Assembly: GCF_947495315.1 (NCBI RefSeq)
Contig: NZ_CANLYD010000015.1
Coordinates: 1 to 64,000, forward strand
Direction of reading: 5' to 3'
DNA from: an uncultured Aquimarina sp.
GTDB lineage: Bacteria > Bacteroidota > Bacteroidia > Flavobacteriales > Flavobacteriaceae
Length of the DNA: 64,000 nucleotides
Both the position numbers and the translations under genes were made by a program. The stretch's first letter is position 1, and each line of letters begins with the position of its first letter. Below are positions 54,142-64,000 of the stretch, one piece after another. The notes below the pieces were generated by a model. It was not told where the DNA came from and ran no database searches. It was given only the letters and a program-made list of their open reading frames with translations.

Positions 54142-56907
54142 TTATAAGTTGTTTATAGATATACCTATATAGTATTGAGAACCAATAAATCCAGTACCAA
54201 AAGCAGTAAAATACTCGTCTCCTAATATATTGGTAGCACCTGCCTTAATTATAGCCTTTAATTTTGGGATCGTGTAATTAATTTGTGCATTAACAACATT
54301 AAAAGAAGGCACATCTCCATCTCCAAAAGAAGCTTCCCAGAAATAGGCATCACTCCAAGTCCAACTAGTATTAAATCCAAAGTTTTTTACCAAATTGGTA
54401 TGCCCAAAAGAGGCTTTCACCTTATGTTCCGGGGTATTAAAAGTTGTTCTAAAATCAGGGTCTTCACTTTTGTCAAAATCTAGTTTTGTAAATGTATAAT
54501 TTACTCCTACATCAAAATTTCCTAATATCTTAGTATCCACACCAACAGTTCCTCCATATGATTTAATATCTGCATCAGAATTAGTATACGCCTGATATAT
54601 TTCGGTATCTCCATTTTGTAAAGCAGCAAGAGATAGGGCTCCATCACCAACTTCTCCATAGAGGGGAACTAATACATTTTCTGTCGAAATAAAATCTGTG
54701 TAAAAATTATAATAACCACTCAAGTCAATAACAAACTTTTTGACCTTTCCTCGGTATCCCACCTCGAAAGCAATAACCTTTTCAGGCTCTACTAAGTCCA
54801 CATTAGAGACCGTTGGAGCACCATTTAATACGGAATTTAATGAAAATGAGTTTTCGTAAGCTTGTCTACCAACTACACTAGCGGTATTGCTACCAGTTAA
54901 TATTTGACCATCACCGCTTAGATCAAAAGTTCTAACATCTCGATCTAAGTTCTCTGAGGCTGATCCTACAAGAATAGCTCTACCCACATTTAATCCAATA
55001 AACAAATCCTGAGTTGTTGGGTTTCTAAAACCAGTCTGCGCAGAAAAACGAATATTATGATTTCTGTCAGCACCAGCCGTATAACCTAAAGATAATCTTG
55101 GAGAAAAGTTTCCGTCAAATAATTCTGACTTATCATATCTAATAGAGCCTGTGATTTTTAACCTATCGTCTACTAATTTCTTTTGCACTTGTGTGTATAC
55201 TCCAAATTCTGAGTAACGAATAGGTCCATCAAAATCTGTAAAAATAGTTCCTGAAGAATTCAATTTATATTCCCTAAAGGATCCCCCAACCTGAATATCA
55301 GCAAAACTTTCTGTAAGATGACTAAAGTTATAATTAACATCAACGTGTTTTAGTTGACTAGCATCCTGAAATTTAGATCCCGTAGCAAGATCAGGATCTG
55401 AGGTTACTGTTCTAAATGCGCTTTCAAATTCTGGAGTACCAGGAAGCAACCTTCCAGTATCGGCAGTTTGTCTTGCAATCAAGTGAGCTTGTTCTGGTAA
55501 CTGACCTGCAAGAGTTGCCTGTGCGAAAGTACCAGCATATTCACCAAACCAGGTTTGATCATCTTTCCATGATCTGTTTATGTTAATTCCTGTAAACCTA
55601 GAATCATAAGAATCTCCTGCATCTTCATCAGTAATATAACCTCTAATAAAAAAGTTATTGTTTTTAATTTCTAATTTATGTTGTTGTAAGAAGAAATTAC
55701 GAATAGAATATCTATTTGCTCCTTGATAAATTGTAGTTCCTCGTCCAACTTTTCCTAAGTATATAATTTCTAAGTCATCTGCAAAAGGACGATAGTGCAA
55801 TGCTGCGTCAAACTTTATACTTTCTGCATTGTAATTATTTAAATCACTCTCTAAATAACCTGTTCTACTTACTTCTTCATTAGGTAGTAAATTCTCTGCT
55901 CCAGCTGGTAATACCCCAAGATTTACCAAAGCCACACCAACTCCTCTAATATTCGTACTTACTTCATCTCCATAAACATTAAGCCCATCATAATTAGGAT
56001 CTAATCTCGTCCCTGTAATAATATCATCCGACACACTAACTTCACTTGTAGCAAACCAATCTGTTCCTCTTAAGTATGAGAAATTTACTTTTGCTGCGAA
56101 CTTATCTGAGAACGCGTGGGCCATCCTAATCCCATAATCATAGTATTCATTATCACCAGCAGCATCCTGAGAAGTAATACCACCTTTAAAATAAGCACTT
56201 ATTCCTTGATGATCAAATGGGTTTTTACTCGTCATAAACAAGATCCCATTAAAAGCATTTGCTCCATACAACGCAGAAGATGCTCCTGGAAGCAACTCTA
56301 TACTATTCACATCTAATTCCGTCATCCCTAATAAATTACCCAGAACAAAATTTAATGCAGGTGCAGCATTATCCATTCCATCAACTAACTGTACAAATCT
56401 AGTATTAGCAAAATCTGCAAATCCTCTAGTATTTACAGATTTAAAGGTTAGACTATTCGCATTAATATCAACTCCTTTTAAATTTTCTAAACCATCATAA
56501 AAATCTGCGGCTGGTGTATTTTTTATTTTCTTTATTCCGAAGCGCTCTACACTTACCGGAGATTCAAATACACGTTCAGGTGTTCTTGAAGCAGAAATAA
56601 TAACTTCATCCAATTCCGTTCCTTCTTTTAAGGTAATCCTTAAATCACTTGAGCTAGCCGTAATATTTACTGTAGCAGACTCAAAACCAACACTACTTAC
56701 GATAATAGTAAAAGGAGGTGTCTCCTCCAGTGTTAAAGTAAATAATCCGTCAAAATCGGTAACTGTACCTACCGAAGCCCCTTGTAATGCAATGTTAGCC
56801 CCTGGAATTGGTTGATTGTTATTATCAACCACCGTTCCACTAATTGTTGTTTGTGCAGTAGAAATAACACCTATAAAAAGCATCATTCCTAACGTAATTG
56901 TCCTCAT
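54142..56907 (-). CDS. TonB-dependent receptor, copy 1 of a tandem trio
   Basis: 921 residues: signal peptide, CarbopepD-regulatory domain (about 20-100, VVDNNNQPIPGANIALQGAS), plug (PGASSALYGANAFNGILFMT) and a 22-strand barrel. It takes up a ligand using TonB energy. Paired with the GDSL lipoprotein. Strongly similar to the 57187 and 60189 genes throughout. Confidence 0.93.
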   Translation of the reverse strand: MRTITLGMMLFIGVISTAQTTISGTVVDNNNQPIPGANIALQGASVGTVTDFDGLFTLTLEETPPFTIIVSSVGFESATVNITASSSDLRITLKEGTELDEVIISASRTPERVFESPVSVERFGIKKIKNTPAADFYDGLENLKGVDINANSLTFKSVNTRGFADFANTRFVQLVDGMDNAAPALNFVLGNLLGMTELDVNSIELLPGASSALYGANAFNGILFMTSKNPFDHQGISAYFKGGITSQDAAGDNEYYDYGIRMAHAFSDKFAAKVNFSYLRGTDWFATSEVSVSDDIITGTRLDPNYDGLNVYGDEVSTNIRGVGVALVNLGVLPAGAENLLPNEEVSRTGYLESDLNNYNAESIKFDAALHYRPFADDLEIIYLGKVGRGTTIYQGANRYSIRNFFLQQHKLEIKNNNFFIRGYITDEDAGDSYDSRFTGININRSWKDDQTWFGEYAGTFAQATLAGQLPEQAHLIARQTADTGRLLPGTPEFESAFRTVTSDPDLATGSKFQDASQLKHVDVNYNFSHLTESFADIQVGGSFREYKLNSSGTIFTDFDGPIRYSEFGVYTQVQKKLVDDRLKITGSIRYDKSELFDGNFSPRLSLGYTAGADRNHNIRFSAQTGFRNPTTQDLFIGLNVGRAILVGSASENLDRDVRTFDLSGDGQILTGSNTASVVGRQAYENSFSLNSVLNGAPTVSNVDLVEPEKVIAFEVGYRGKVKKFVIDLSGYYNFYTDFISTENVLVPLYGEVGDGALSLAALQNGDTEIYQAYTNSDADIKSYGGTVGVDTKILGNFDVGVNYTFTKLDFDKSEDPDFRTTFNTPEHKVKASFGHTNLVKNFGFNTSWTWSDAYFWEASFGDGDVPSFNVVNAQINYTIPKLKAIIKAGATNILGDEYFTAFGTGFIGSQYYIGISINNL

Positions 56908-57112
56908 ATCCTAGATTAGTTTTTATGTTATGACAACAATATACGTTTTTTTACTAATTCTTTAAAAAAAAGTTAAAAAGCTGTGTTTTTATCAAACACA
57001 ACTCTTATATATTGAAAATTCATTTAACTATTACACAAACTGCCTGTTTTTATTTAAAACCAAAAATGCTAATAAAATGATCCATTGCTTGAAAAATATT
57101 GGATTTTTAGAT

Positions 57113-57145
57113 AAAAAAAACCTGTTTGAAATTGTTTTCAAACAG
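57113..57145 (-). terminator. Terminator of the middle TonB receptor gene
   Basis: CTGTTTGAAA (57122-57131) with TTTCAAACAG (57136-57145), 4-nt loop, plus-strand A-run at 57113-57120 giving a T-run on the minus strand. Confidence 0.8.
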
Positions 57146-57186
57146 ATTCAGATATTATTAATTTTTAAACTTTATAATTTATTGAT

Positions 57187-59910
57187 TTACAGGTTATTTA
57201 TCGACAATCCTATATAGTATTGTGATCCTACAAAACCAGTACCAAGAGCAGTAAAATATTCATCTCCTCCAATATTAGTAGCTCCAACTTTAAGTATTGA
57301 TTTTAGTTTTGGTATTCTATAATTCAACTGTGCGTCTATTACAGTAAAAGAAGGAACTTCTGCGGAACCAAAAGCATCATTCCAGATAAAACTATCGCTC
57401 CATCTTGCACTTGTATTGAAACCCAAATTCTGAAAAACATTTCTATTCCCAAAAGTTAATTTCACTTTATGTTCAGGTGTATTAAATTCTGATTGAAAAG
57501 TACTTTCATCATCTAGATCTAGATCTTCCTTAGCATACGTATAGTTCACTCCAAAATCGAAATTACCAAATACCTTACCATCTACACCAACAATTGCTCC
57601 ATAAGAATTCACGTCTTCTGTAGAGTTGGTCGAAATATTATATATCTTAAAATCCCCATTTGCAATTGCCTGAAAAGATTCTACAGAACCTACAGCTCCA
57701 TAAAACGGAACCAAAACATTATCGCTAGTAATAAAATCTTTATACATATTATAATAACCACTTACCTCTAGTGATATCTTATTATAATCTCCTCTGTATC
57801 CTAGTTCTAAACTCGTAACCTTTTCTGGTTTTACCAATTCTATAGCTGATTGAATTAATTGTGATGGATCCGATGTTTGAGAAAAAGCAATTGAAGAAGC
57901 CAATGTATATGAATTTTCAAACGCATCTCTTCCTGTTATGGTTACAGAATCTTGCCCTACTAACACCGCTCCATTAGCGCTTAGCTCAAAATCTCTTTGC
58001 TCTCGATCCAAATTATCCTCTGCAGAACCAATAGTAATTGCTCGAACTACGTCTAATCCCATGTACAGATTTTGGGTAGTTGGATTCCTGAAACCGGTTT
58101 GAAAGGAAGCTCTAATATTATGATTCCTATCTTCTCCTAAAGTATAGCCTAATGCCAGTCTTGGAGAAAAATTACCATCAAACAACTCAGCTTTATCGAA
58201 TCGTACGGATCCCGTTATTTTTAATCGCTCATCTAAAACCTTCTTTTGTAATTGAGCATATGCACCCAGTTCAGAATAGCGAATAGGTCCATCAACATCT
58301 GTAAATATTGTACCAAAAGATCTTAGCTTATATTCCCTAAAAGATCCTCCAACTTGTATATCTGCAAAATCCTTAGTCAAGTAACTAAGATTGTAATTAG
58401 CATCTACGTGTCGTAGTTGAGTTTCATCCTGAAATCTTGCCCCAGTAGAAAAATCCGGATCAGATATTACTGATTCAAATACTTCCTGGTACTCAGATGT
58501 TCCCGGTACTAACCTTCCTGTATCTGCTTGATCTCTTGCGGCCACATGTGCTTGATCAGAAGTCAAACCTCCATTTATAGCAGCAAAATACGTGCCCGCA
58601 TATTCACCAAACCAAGTGCGATTATCCTTCCACCTATTATTAATATTAAATGCCGCAATTCTGGTATCATAAGTATCTCCAGCATCTCCATCGGTTATGT
58701 AACCTCTAATAAAAAAGTTGTTGTTTTTAACTTCTAATTTATGTTGTTGCAAGAAAAAGTCAGGAGAATAAAATCTATTTGCATTCTGAAAAATTGTTGT
58801 TCCTCTTCCTATTCTACCATTATAAATAATTTCAAAATCATCGGCAAATGGCCTGTAATGTAGTGCTCCACTAAATTTTAAACTTTCTGCATCATAATCT
58901 ACTAAATCTCTTTCCTCATATCCTGTTCTACTAACAAAACCGATACCAGGAATATTTAGATTTATTTCATCACCATAAACATTAACACCATCATAATTGG
59001 GGTCTGTAAAGCGATCAAGTGAAGCATTATTTATATTCGTTTCATTAACAGCAAACCAATCTGTTCCTTTGAAAAAAGAGAAATTTACCTTTGCCGCAAA
59101 TTTATCCGAAAATGCTTTTGCCATCCTAATACCAACATCATAGAAGGAATTATTTCCCGCAGCTTCTTGAGATGTTACACCTCCTCGAGCATAAGCACTT
59201 ACCCCTTGATTATCAAATGGATTTTTACTATTAATAAATAAAATACCATTAAAGGCATTGGCTCCATATAATGCAGATGAGGCTCCTGGTAACAGTTCTA
59301 TATTACTCACATCTAATTCTGAAACTCCTATTAAATTCCCTAAAGAAAAATTTAATGCTGGTGAACTATTGTCCATTCCATCAACTAACTGAACAAATCT
59401 CGTATTAGAAAACGATCCATATCCTCTCGTATTTACAGACTTGTAGGTTAAACTATTCGTATTAACATCTACTCCTTTAAGATTCTCTAATCCACTGTAA
59501 AAATCAATCGAAGGAGTGTTTTTTATTTGCCTTGATCCATAATATTCAACTCTTACAGGCGATTCAAATATCCTTTCCGGTGATCTTGAAGCAGAAACAA
59601 TAACAACATCCAGCTCAGTTCCTTCTTTTAATACCACTAGAATTTCTTCAGCACTAGAAGCAACATCTAATGAGACGGTTTCATATCCAATACTGCTTAC
59701 AATTAATGTCACCGGAAGTTTATCCTTTATTGTTAAAATAAACTCACCATCAAAGTCAGCAACGGCTCCAACTCTTTCACCTCTTAACTTTACATTAGCT
59801 AATGGAATCGGCTCACCAATCTCATCGGTAACCCTTCCTGATAATGTTGTTTGTGCAAAAGAAAATGCACACCAAAGAGACATACTAAATAATAGTAATT
59901 TTTTTTTCAT
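57187..59910 (-). CDS. TonB-dependent receptor, copy 2 of a tandem trio
   Basis: 907 residues. Same order as its neighbours: signal peptide, regulatory domain (VTDEIGEPIPLANVKLRGER), plug and barrel. The plug motif reads PGASSALYGANAFNGILFIN. It has its own terminator and a 279-bp gap before copy 1, so it is a separate transcript. Ligand unknown. Confidence 0.92.
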   Translation of the reverse strand: MKKKLLLFSMSLWCAFSFAQTTLSGRVTDEIGEPIPLANVKLRGERVGAVADFDGEFILTIKDKLPVTLIVSSIGYETVSLDVASSAEEILVVLKEGTELDVVIVSASRSPERIFESPVRVEYYGSRQIKNTPSIDFYSGLENLKGVDVNTNSLTYKSVNTRGYGSFSNTRFVQLVDGMDNSSPALNFSLGNLIGVSELDVSNIELLPGASSALYGANAFNGILFINSKNPFDNQGVSAYARGGVTSQEAAGNNSFYDVGIRMAKAFSDKFAAKVNFSFFKGTDWFAVNETNINNASLDRFTDPNYDGVNVYGDEINLNIPGIGFVSRTGYEERDLVDYDAESLKFSGALHYRPFADDFEIIYNGRIGRGTTIFQNANRFYSPDFFLQQHKLEVKNNNFFIRGYITDGDAGDTYDTRIAAFNINNRWKDNRTWFGEYAGTYFAAINGGLTSDQAHVAARDQADTGRLVPGTSEYQEVFESVISDPDFSTGARFQDETQLRHVDANYNLSYLTKDFADIQVGGSFREYKLRSFGTIFTDVDGPIRYSELGAYAQLQKKVLDERLKITGSVRFDKAELFDGNFSPRLALGYTLGEDRNHNIRASFQTGFRNPTTQNLYMGLDVVRAITIGSAEDNLDREQRDFELSANGAVLVGQDSVTITGRDAFENSYTLASSIAFSQTSDPSQLIQSAIELVKPEKVTSLELGYRGDYNKISLEVSGYYNMYKDFITSDNVLVPFYGAVGSVESFQAIANGDFKIYNISTNSTEDVNSYGAIVGVDGKVFGNFDFGVNYTYAKEDLDLDDESTFQSEFNTPEHKVKLTFGNRNVFQNLGFNTSARWSDSFIWNDAFGSAEVPSFTVIDAQLNYRIPKLKSILKVGATNIGGDEYFTALGTGFVGSQYYIGLSINNL

Positions 59911-60104
59911 AGATTTTTAGGTTTAAGTTCAAGTGTTTGGGACACTAAATTGAATTAACATAAGCGCCTACAGAAGTCGCTAATATTTAAAACATATCGC
60001 CTAAAGTATAAAAAAACCGATAAAAAACAATTTTTGCAATAAAAATATTACGGTTTACACGTAAAAATCTTACAATTTTAACAAATGTTCAATTCGTTTA
60101 AAAT

Positions 60105-60138
60105 AAAAAATCCCCGTTTAGTTTCCTAAACAGGGATT
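60105..60138 (-). terminator. Terminator of the third TonB receptor gene
   Basis: AATCCCCGTTTAG (60109-60121) with CTAAACAGGGATT (60126-60138), one internal mismatch, plus-strand A-run before. Confidence 0.8.
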
Positions 60139-60188
60139 GTATTACGGACAACAAGTTAGCTAACTAGCTTGTCATCTATTTTCTTATA

Positions 60189-62864
60189 TTAAAAATTATT
60201 AATTGTCAATCCAAAGTAGTATAATGAACCAATTGGAGCTGTTCCTACAGCTGTAAAATACTCACTACCTCCAATATTAGTCCCACCAAGCTTAAGAGTT
60301 GTTTTTAATGATGGTATTCTATAATTAACCTGCGCATCAAAAACAGTAAACGATGGTACATCTCCTACCGCGAAAGCAGATTCCCAAACATATTCGCCAC
60401 TCCATTTAACAGCTGTATTGAAACCAAAATTTCTAAATAAATTATCGTGTCCAAAACTTGCTTTAGCCTTATGCTCCGGAGTATTGAAATTAGTTCTGAA
60501 TCCAGGATCTTCGTTTTGATCAAAATCTTGTTTAGCATACGTATAACTAGCATTTAGATCAAAATCTCCGAATACCTTAGCAGTAATTCCTAATACAGCT
60601 CCATACGAATTGATATCTGCTTCAGAGTTTGTAGTCGCTTGAAAACCTGCAAAACTACCTGTACCAATTGCAGCTTGACCTTCAGGAGTTCCGACTGTTC
60701 CACTTAGTGGACTTACTACATCAACTGTAGAGATAAAATCTTGATACATATTATAGTAACCACTTAAATCAAGCAATAGTTTCCCGAAATCCGCTCGATA
60801 ACCTATTTCAATCGCTGTTACTCTCTCTGGTTGTACAATATTCGGATTTGCAACTACCAGTGCAGCTGTACCTCCAGATCTTATAAAATCCTCAACAGAT
60901 TCTGCTGTATACGAATTTTCGTAAGCAGCACGACCTGTAATGGTAGTTCCGTTGATAATTCTTGAATATCGATCTAAATTATCTGGTGCAGAACCTACAA
61001 TAGCCCCTTCACCAATATCAAGACCTAAATATAAATCCTGAGTTGTTGGATTTCTAAAACCTGTTTGGATAGAAGCACGAAGGTTACGGTTTCTATTCTT
61101 TCCTAAAGTATATCCTACAGAAAATCTTGGTGAAAAATTACCGTCAAATAACTGAGACTTATCATAACGAACAGATCCAGTTAGTTTTAATCGATCATCT
61201 AATAACTTTTTCTGAATTTGAGAATAAATACCTAGTTCAGAATAATTAATTGCTCCATCAAAATCCGTATAGAAAGTACCTTCAGAATTCAAAGAATATT
61301 CCCTGAACGATCCTCCTACCTGAATATCCGCAAAACTATTAGTAATATGACCAAAATTATAATTTGCATCAACGTGACGTAATTCTGTTTTAGAAATAAA
61401 TCTTGATCCTGTTTGAAAATCAGGAGTACTTATTACTTCATTAAATGCATTTTCAAAACCAGTAGTACCAGGCTCTAACCTACCTGTATCTGCAAAATCT
61501 CTTGCAGCAGCATGTCTTTCCTGATCTGTACCTGATGTAGTCGCAAATGCAGTTGCATACTCTTGGAACCAATCTTCATCACTTTTCCAACTTCTGTTGA
61601 TATTAATACCCGTAAATCGTAAATCATAAGTATCTCCAGCATCTTCCGCAGAAATGTAACCTCTTACAAAAAAGTTATCATTTTTTACTTCTAATTTATG
61701 TTGCTGAAAAAAGAAATCCTTTAGAGAAAACCTATTAGAATCCTGAAAGATTGTTTGTCCCTTTCCTAATTTACCAGCATAAATAATTTCGAAATCGTTC
61801 TTAAAAGGCTTGAAATGCAAGGCTCCATCAAATTTGATACTTTCAGCATTATAATCTGTTAAATCAGATTCGTTATATCCTGTTCTGGTTACAACACCAG
61901 CACCTGGTAGAAGCGCTCTAACTTCATCACCATAAACATTGAGACCATTATATGCAGGATCTAATTCGCGACTTAACCCTGGGTTTTCGATATTATCTTC
62001 GCTAAGTGCAAACCAATCCGTACCATTCATATAAGAAAAGTTCACCTTGGCAGCAAAAAAATCTGCAAACTTATGAGCCGCTCTTATTCCAACATCGTAA
62101 TATTCATTATTCCCGGCAGCTTCCTGAGATGTAATACCTCCTTTTGCATATGCGCTGATACCTTCCTTTTCGAATGGGCTTTTACTGGTCATAAATAATA
62201 TACCATTAAATGCATTGGCTCCATATAATGCAGATGAGGCTCCTGGAAGGAGCTCCACATTTTCAACATCTAGCTCATTCATTCCAATAAGATTACCTAA
62301 TGCAAAATTTAAAGAAGGAGAAGTGTTATCCATTCCATCTATCAACTGAACAAAACGGGTATTTGTAAATGAAGCAAAACCTCTTGTATTAATAGATTTA
62401 AAAGTTAAACTATTCGTATTTACATCTACTCCTTTTAAGTTTTCTAAACCATCATAGAAATCTACAGAAGGTGTATTTTTAATCTCTTTAACACCGAATC
62501 TCTCAATACTTACCGGTGATTCAAATAAACGCTCCGGCGCTCTCGATGCAGATATTACGATCAAATCTAGAACATTACCTTCAGTAAGAACTATAGTCAC
62601 TTCTTCTGATGTCGAAGTTACTTCTACCGAACTAGATTCATATCCAATACTACTCGCTGTAATCGTGAAGGGTGGTTTTTTGGTCACAGTTAGGGAAAAA
62701 AGACCGTCAAAATCAGTAACTGTTCCTATAGCTTCTCCTTTTAAAGAGATGTTCGCTCCTGGAATTGGTTGATTAAAGTCATCAACAACCCTACCATTAA
62801 TAGTAGTTTGTGCATTACTAATAACACATATCAATAGTGTTACTATAAAAGTAATTTTTTTCAT
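60189..62864 (-). CDS. TonB-dependent receptor, copy 3 of a tandem trio
   Basis: 891 residues, the same domain order (regulatory domain VVDDFNQPIPGANISLKGEA; plug PGASSALYGANAFNGILFMT). The closest motifs are to copies 1 and 2; extracellular loops differ, as in paralogues with changed ligand. Single gene. Confidence 0.92.
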   Translation of the reverse strand: MKKITFIVTLLICVISNAQTTINGRVVDDFNQPIPGANISLKGEAIGTVTDFDGLFSLTVTKKPPFTITASSIGYESSSVEVTSTSEEVTIVLTEGNVLDLIVISASRAPERLFESPVSIERFGVKEIKNTPSVDFYDGLENLKGVDVNTNSLTFKSINTRGFASFTNTRFVQLIDGMDNTSPSLNFALGNLIGMNELDVENVELLPGASSALYGANAFNGILFMTSKSPFEKEGISAYAKGGITSQEAAGNNEYYDVGIRAAHKFADFFAAKVNFSYMNGTDWFALSEDNIENPGLSRELDPAYNGLNVYGDEVRALLPGAGVVTRTGYNESDLTDYNAESIKFDGALHFKPFKNDFEIIYAGKLGKGQTIFQDSNRFSLKDFFFQQHKLEVKNDNFFVRGYISAEDAGDTYDLRFTGININRSWKSDEDWFQEYATAFATTSGTDQERHAAARDFADTGRLEPGTTGFENAFNEVISTPDFQTGSRFISKTELRHVDANYNFGHITNSFADIQVGGSFREYSLNSEGTFYTDFDGAINYSELGIYSQIQKKLLDDRLKLTGSVRYDKSQLFDGNFSPRFSVGYTLGKNRNRNLRASIQTGFRNPTTQDLYLGLDIGEGAIVGSAPDNLDRYSRIINGTTITGRAAYENSYTAESVEDFIRSGGTAALVVANPNIVQPERVTAIEIGYRADFGKLLLDLSGYYNMYQDFISTVDVVSPLSGTVGTPEGQAAIGTGSFAGFQATTNSEADINSYGAVLGITAKVFGDFDLNASYTYAKQDFDQNEDPGFRTNFNTPEHKAKASFGHDNLFRNFGFNTAVKWSGEYVWESAFAVGDVPSFTVFDAQVNYRIPSLKTTLKLGGTNIGGSEYFTAVGTAPIGSLYYFGLTINNF

Positions 62865-62999
62865 AAATAGGTTATTTTTAAAGCTTTAAGTTTTTTTGGG
62901 GTAACTTAAGTTTATTTAAAATGGTATATTTCCACTTTTCGGCCGCGAAACTAGAAAAAAAAAATTACAAACAATAGCTTTTTACTATTTTTTTATCGA

Positions 63000-63043
63000 T
63001 TAAATGCAAAAATGTGCGATATATCGCACATTTTTGCATTTAA
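63000..63043 (-). terminator. 44-bp perfect palindrome, glmS terminator
   Basis: TTAAATGCAAAAATGTGCGA then its exact complement through 63043, with no mismatch. A stem of this length with A/T ends fits a terminator for the minus-strand glmS, 26 bp past its stop. Confidence 0.7.
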
Positions 63044-63069
63044 ATAAATATTTTGGTGTGTTTCAAATA

Positions 63070-64000
63070 TTACTCTACGGTAACTGATTTCGCAAGATTT
63101 CTTGGTTGATCTACATTCTTATCTAACATAACAGCAATATGATATGATAATAACTGAAGTGGTATTGTTGTTAAAAGCGGAGTAAGAAACTCAATAGTTT
63201 CTGGTATTTCGATTACATGATCCGCAAGTTTTTTTACCGTTTCATCTCCTTCTGTTACAATCCCTATAATCTTTCCTTTTCTGGATTTAATTTCTTGAAT
63301 ATTACTTACTACCTTCTCATAGTGTCCCTTTTTGGTAGCAATTACAACAACAGGCATGTGCTCATCTATAAGAGCGATCGGGCCATGTTTCATCTCTGCT
63401 GCGGGATATCCTTCTGCGTGTATATATGAAATTTCCTTTAATTTCAAAGCGCCTTCTAGAGCTACTGGGAAGTTATATCCTCTCCCTAAGTATAAGAAAT
63501 TTTTAGCTTCTTTATACTTATCAGCAATTAATTTAATATGATCATTAGACTCCAATGCAAGTTTCACTTTTTCCGGAATGCGTTCTAATTCCTGTAAATA
63601 ATAATGAAAATCACTATTAGAAATAGTCCCTTTTCTTTCTGCTAACTTTAATGCGATCAACGAGAGTACCGTAATCTGAGTTGTAAAAGCTTTGGTAGAT
63701 GCTACTCCAATTTCCGGACCTGCATGTGTATAGGCTCCTGCGTGTGTTTCTCTGGAGATAGAAGATCCTACTACATTACATACTCCAAAAACAAATGCTC
63801 CTCGCTCTTTTGCTAATTTAATTGCAGCCATTGTATCTGCAGTCTCTCCACTTTGTGATATAGCTATAACTACATCATCCTGATGGATAACAGGGTTTCT
63901 ATATCTAAATTCTGAAGCATACTCTACCTCTACAGGAATTCTTACTAACTCCTCAAAAATGTATTCAGCTACAAGACCAGCGTGCCACGAAGTACCACAA
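63070..64000 (-). CDS. glmS: Glutamine-fructose-6-phosphate aminotransferase, C-terminal part
   Basis: The frame is open through the window edge and reads CGTSWHAGLVAEYIFEELVR and SQSGETADT upstream of the Met at 63831, so the visible piece is 309 residues of the isomerase (two SIS) domains. The C-terminal LAKSVTVE carries the conserved Lys. It makes glucosamine-6-phosphate for cell wall synthesis. The N-terminal glutaminase half lies outside the window. Confidence 0.95.
   Translation of the reverse strand, partial: CGTSWHAGLVAEYIFEELVRIPVEVEYASEFRYRNPVIHQDDVVIAISQSGETADTMAAIKLAKERGAFVFGVCNVVGSSISRETHAGAYTHAGPEIGVASTKAFTTQITVLSLIALKLAERKGTISNSDFHYYLQELERIPEKVKLALESNDHIKLIADKYKEAKNFLYLGRGYNFPVALEGALKLKEISYIHAEGYPAAEMKHGPIALIDEHMPVVVIATKKGHYEKVVSNIQEIKSRKGKIIGIVTEGDETVKKLADHVIEIPETIEFLTPLLTTIPLQLLSYHIAVMLDKNVDQPRNLAKSVTVE

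Noticed and set aside
1..64000. tRNA, rRNA, riboswitch or prophage genes
   Set aside because: No cloverleaf-like or rRNA sequence and no phage structural or integrase genes were seen on reading both strands.

Overview
The window reads as chromosome of a marine-type Bacteroidota bacterium of the family Flavobacteriaceae (an Aquimarina-like relative is my guess from gene content, not a proven assignment). The evidence is AT-rich DNA, lipoprotein signal peptides, three SusC-like TonB-dependent receptors with carboxypeptidase-regulatory N-termini, an isolated atpD-atpC pair, a flavobacterial biotin gene layout, and promoters of the Bacteroidota form (TTG about 21 nt before TAnnTTTG).

Layout. 1-5.0 kb: the end of a YD/RHS-repeat protein, a complete secreted RHS protein with a variable C-terminal tip (candidate polymorphic toxin) and a small candidate immunity gene. 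5.0-6.7 kb: a REP-associated tyrosine transposase (RAYT) flanked by REP-like hairpins, an RHS relic and a second family of hairpin-ending repeats. 6.7-23.6 kb: after an S9 peptidase, an island of 14 short precursor peptides, most with double-glycine-type leaders. It is served by a HlyD-like adaptor and a C39-peptidase ABC exporter and framed by two paralogous membrane-spanning TPR/AraC regulators. Six of the precursors are a perfect 193-bp tandem array encoding one identical 51-residue peptide. 23.6-37.5 kb: an S41 peptidase, a membrane AraC regulator, a cupin-8 protein, biotin genes in two blocks (bioB with a ketosynthase homologue; bioF-bioD-bioA), and a DEAD-box helicase. 37.6-44.1 kb: a complete retron, made of a WGR/ARM-like protein, a winged-helix SWIM zinc-finger protein, an msr-msd non-coding RNA locus whose a1/a2 and msd stems can be read directly, and a retron reverse transcriptase. 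44.2-52.5 kb: a GNAT acetyltransferase, an S9 peptidase, an orphan lipoprotein, atpC/atpD and a sterol-desaturase-family protein. 52.5-62.9 kb: a GDSL lipoprotein and three tandem paralogous TonB-dependent receptors. 63.07-64.0 kb: the C-terminal part of glmS.

Two systems stand out. The first is the retron, which matches my recollection of class XIII (RT + WGR/ARM + SWIM), with its ncRNA lying between the SWIM gene and the RT gene. The second is the peptide island. Each AraC/TPR regulator gene is bracketed by its own variant of a tandem 18-bp dyad, placed in front of precursor or exporter genes, and two other precursor operons share a different dyad (TCTCA-N5-TGAGA) at identical promoter spacing. 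Together these suggest peptide-sensing control of a multi-peptide secretion system. No lanthipeptide or radical-SAM modification enzyme is present in the window.
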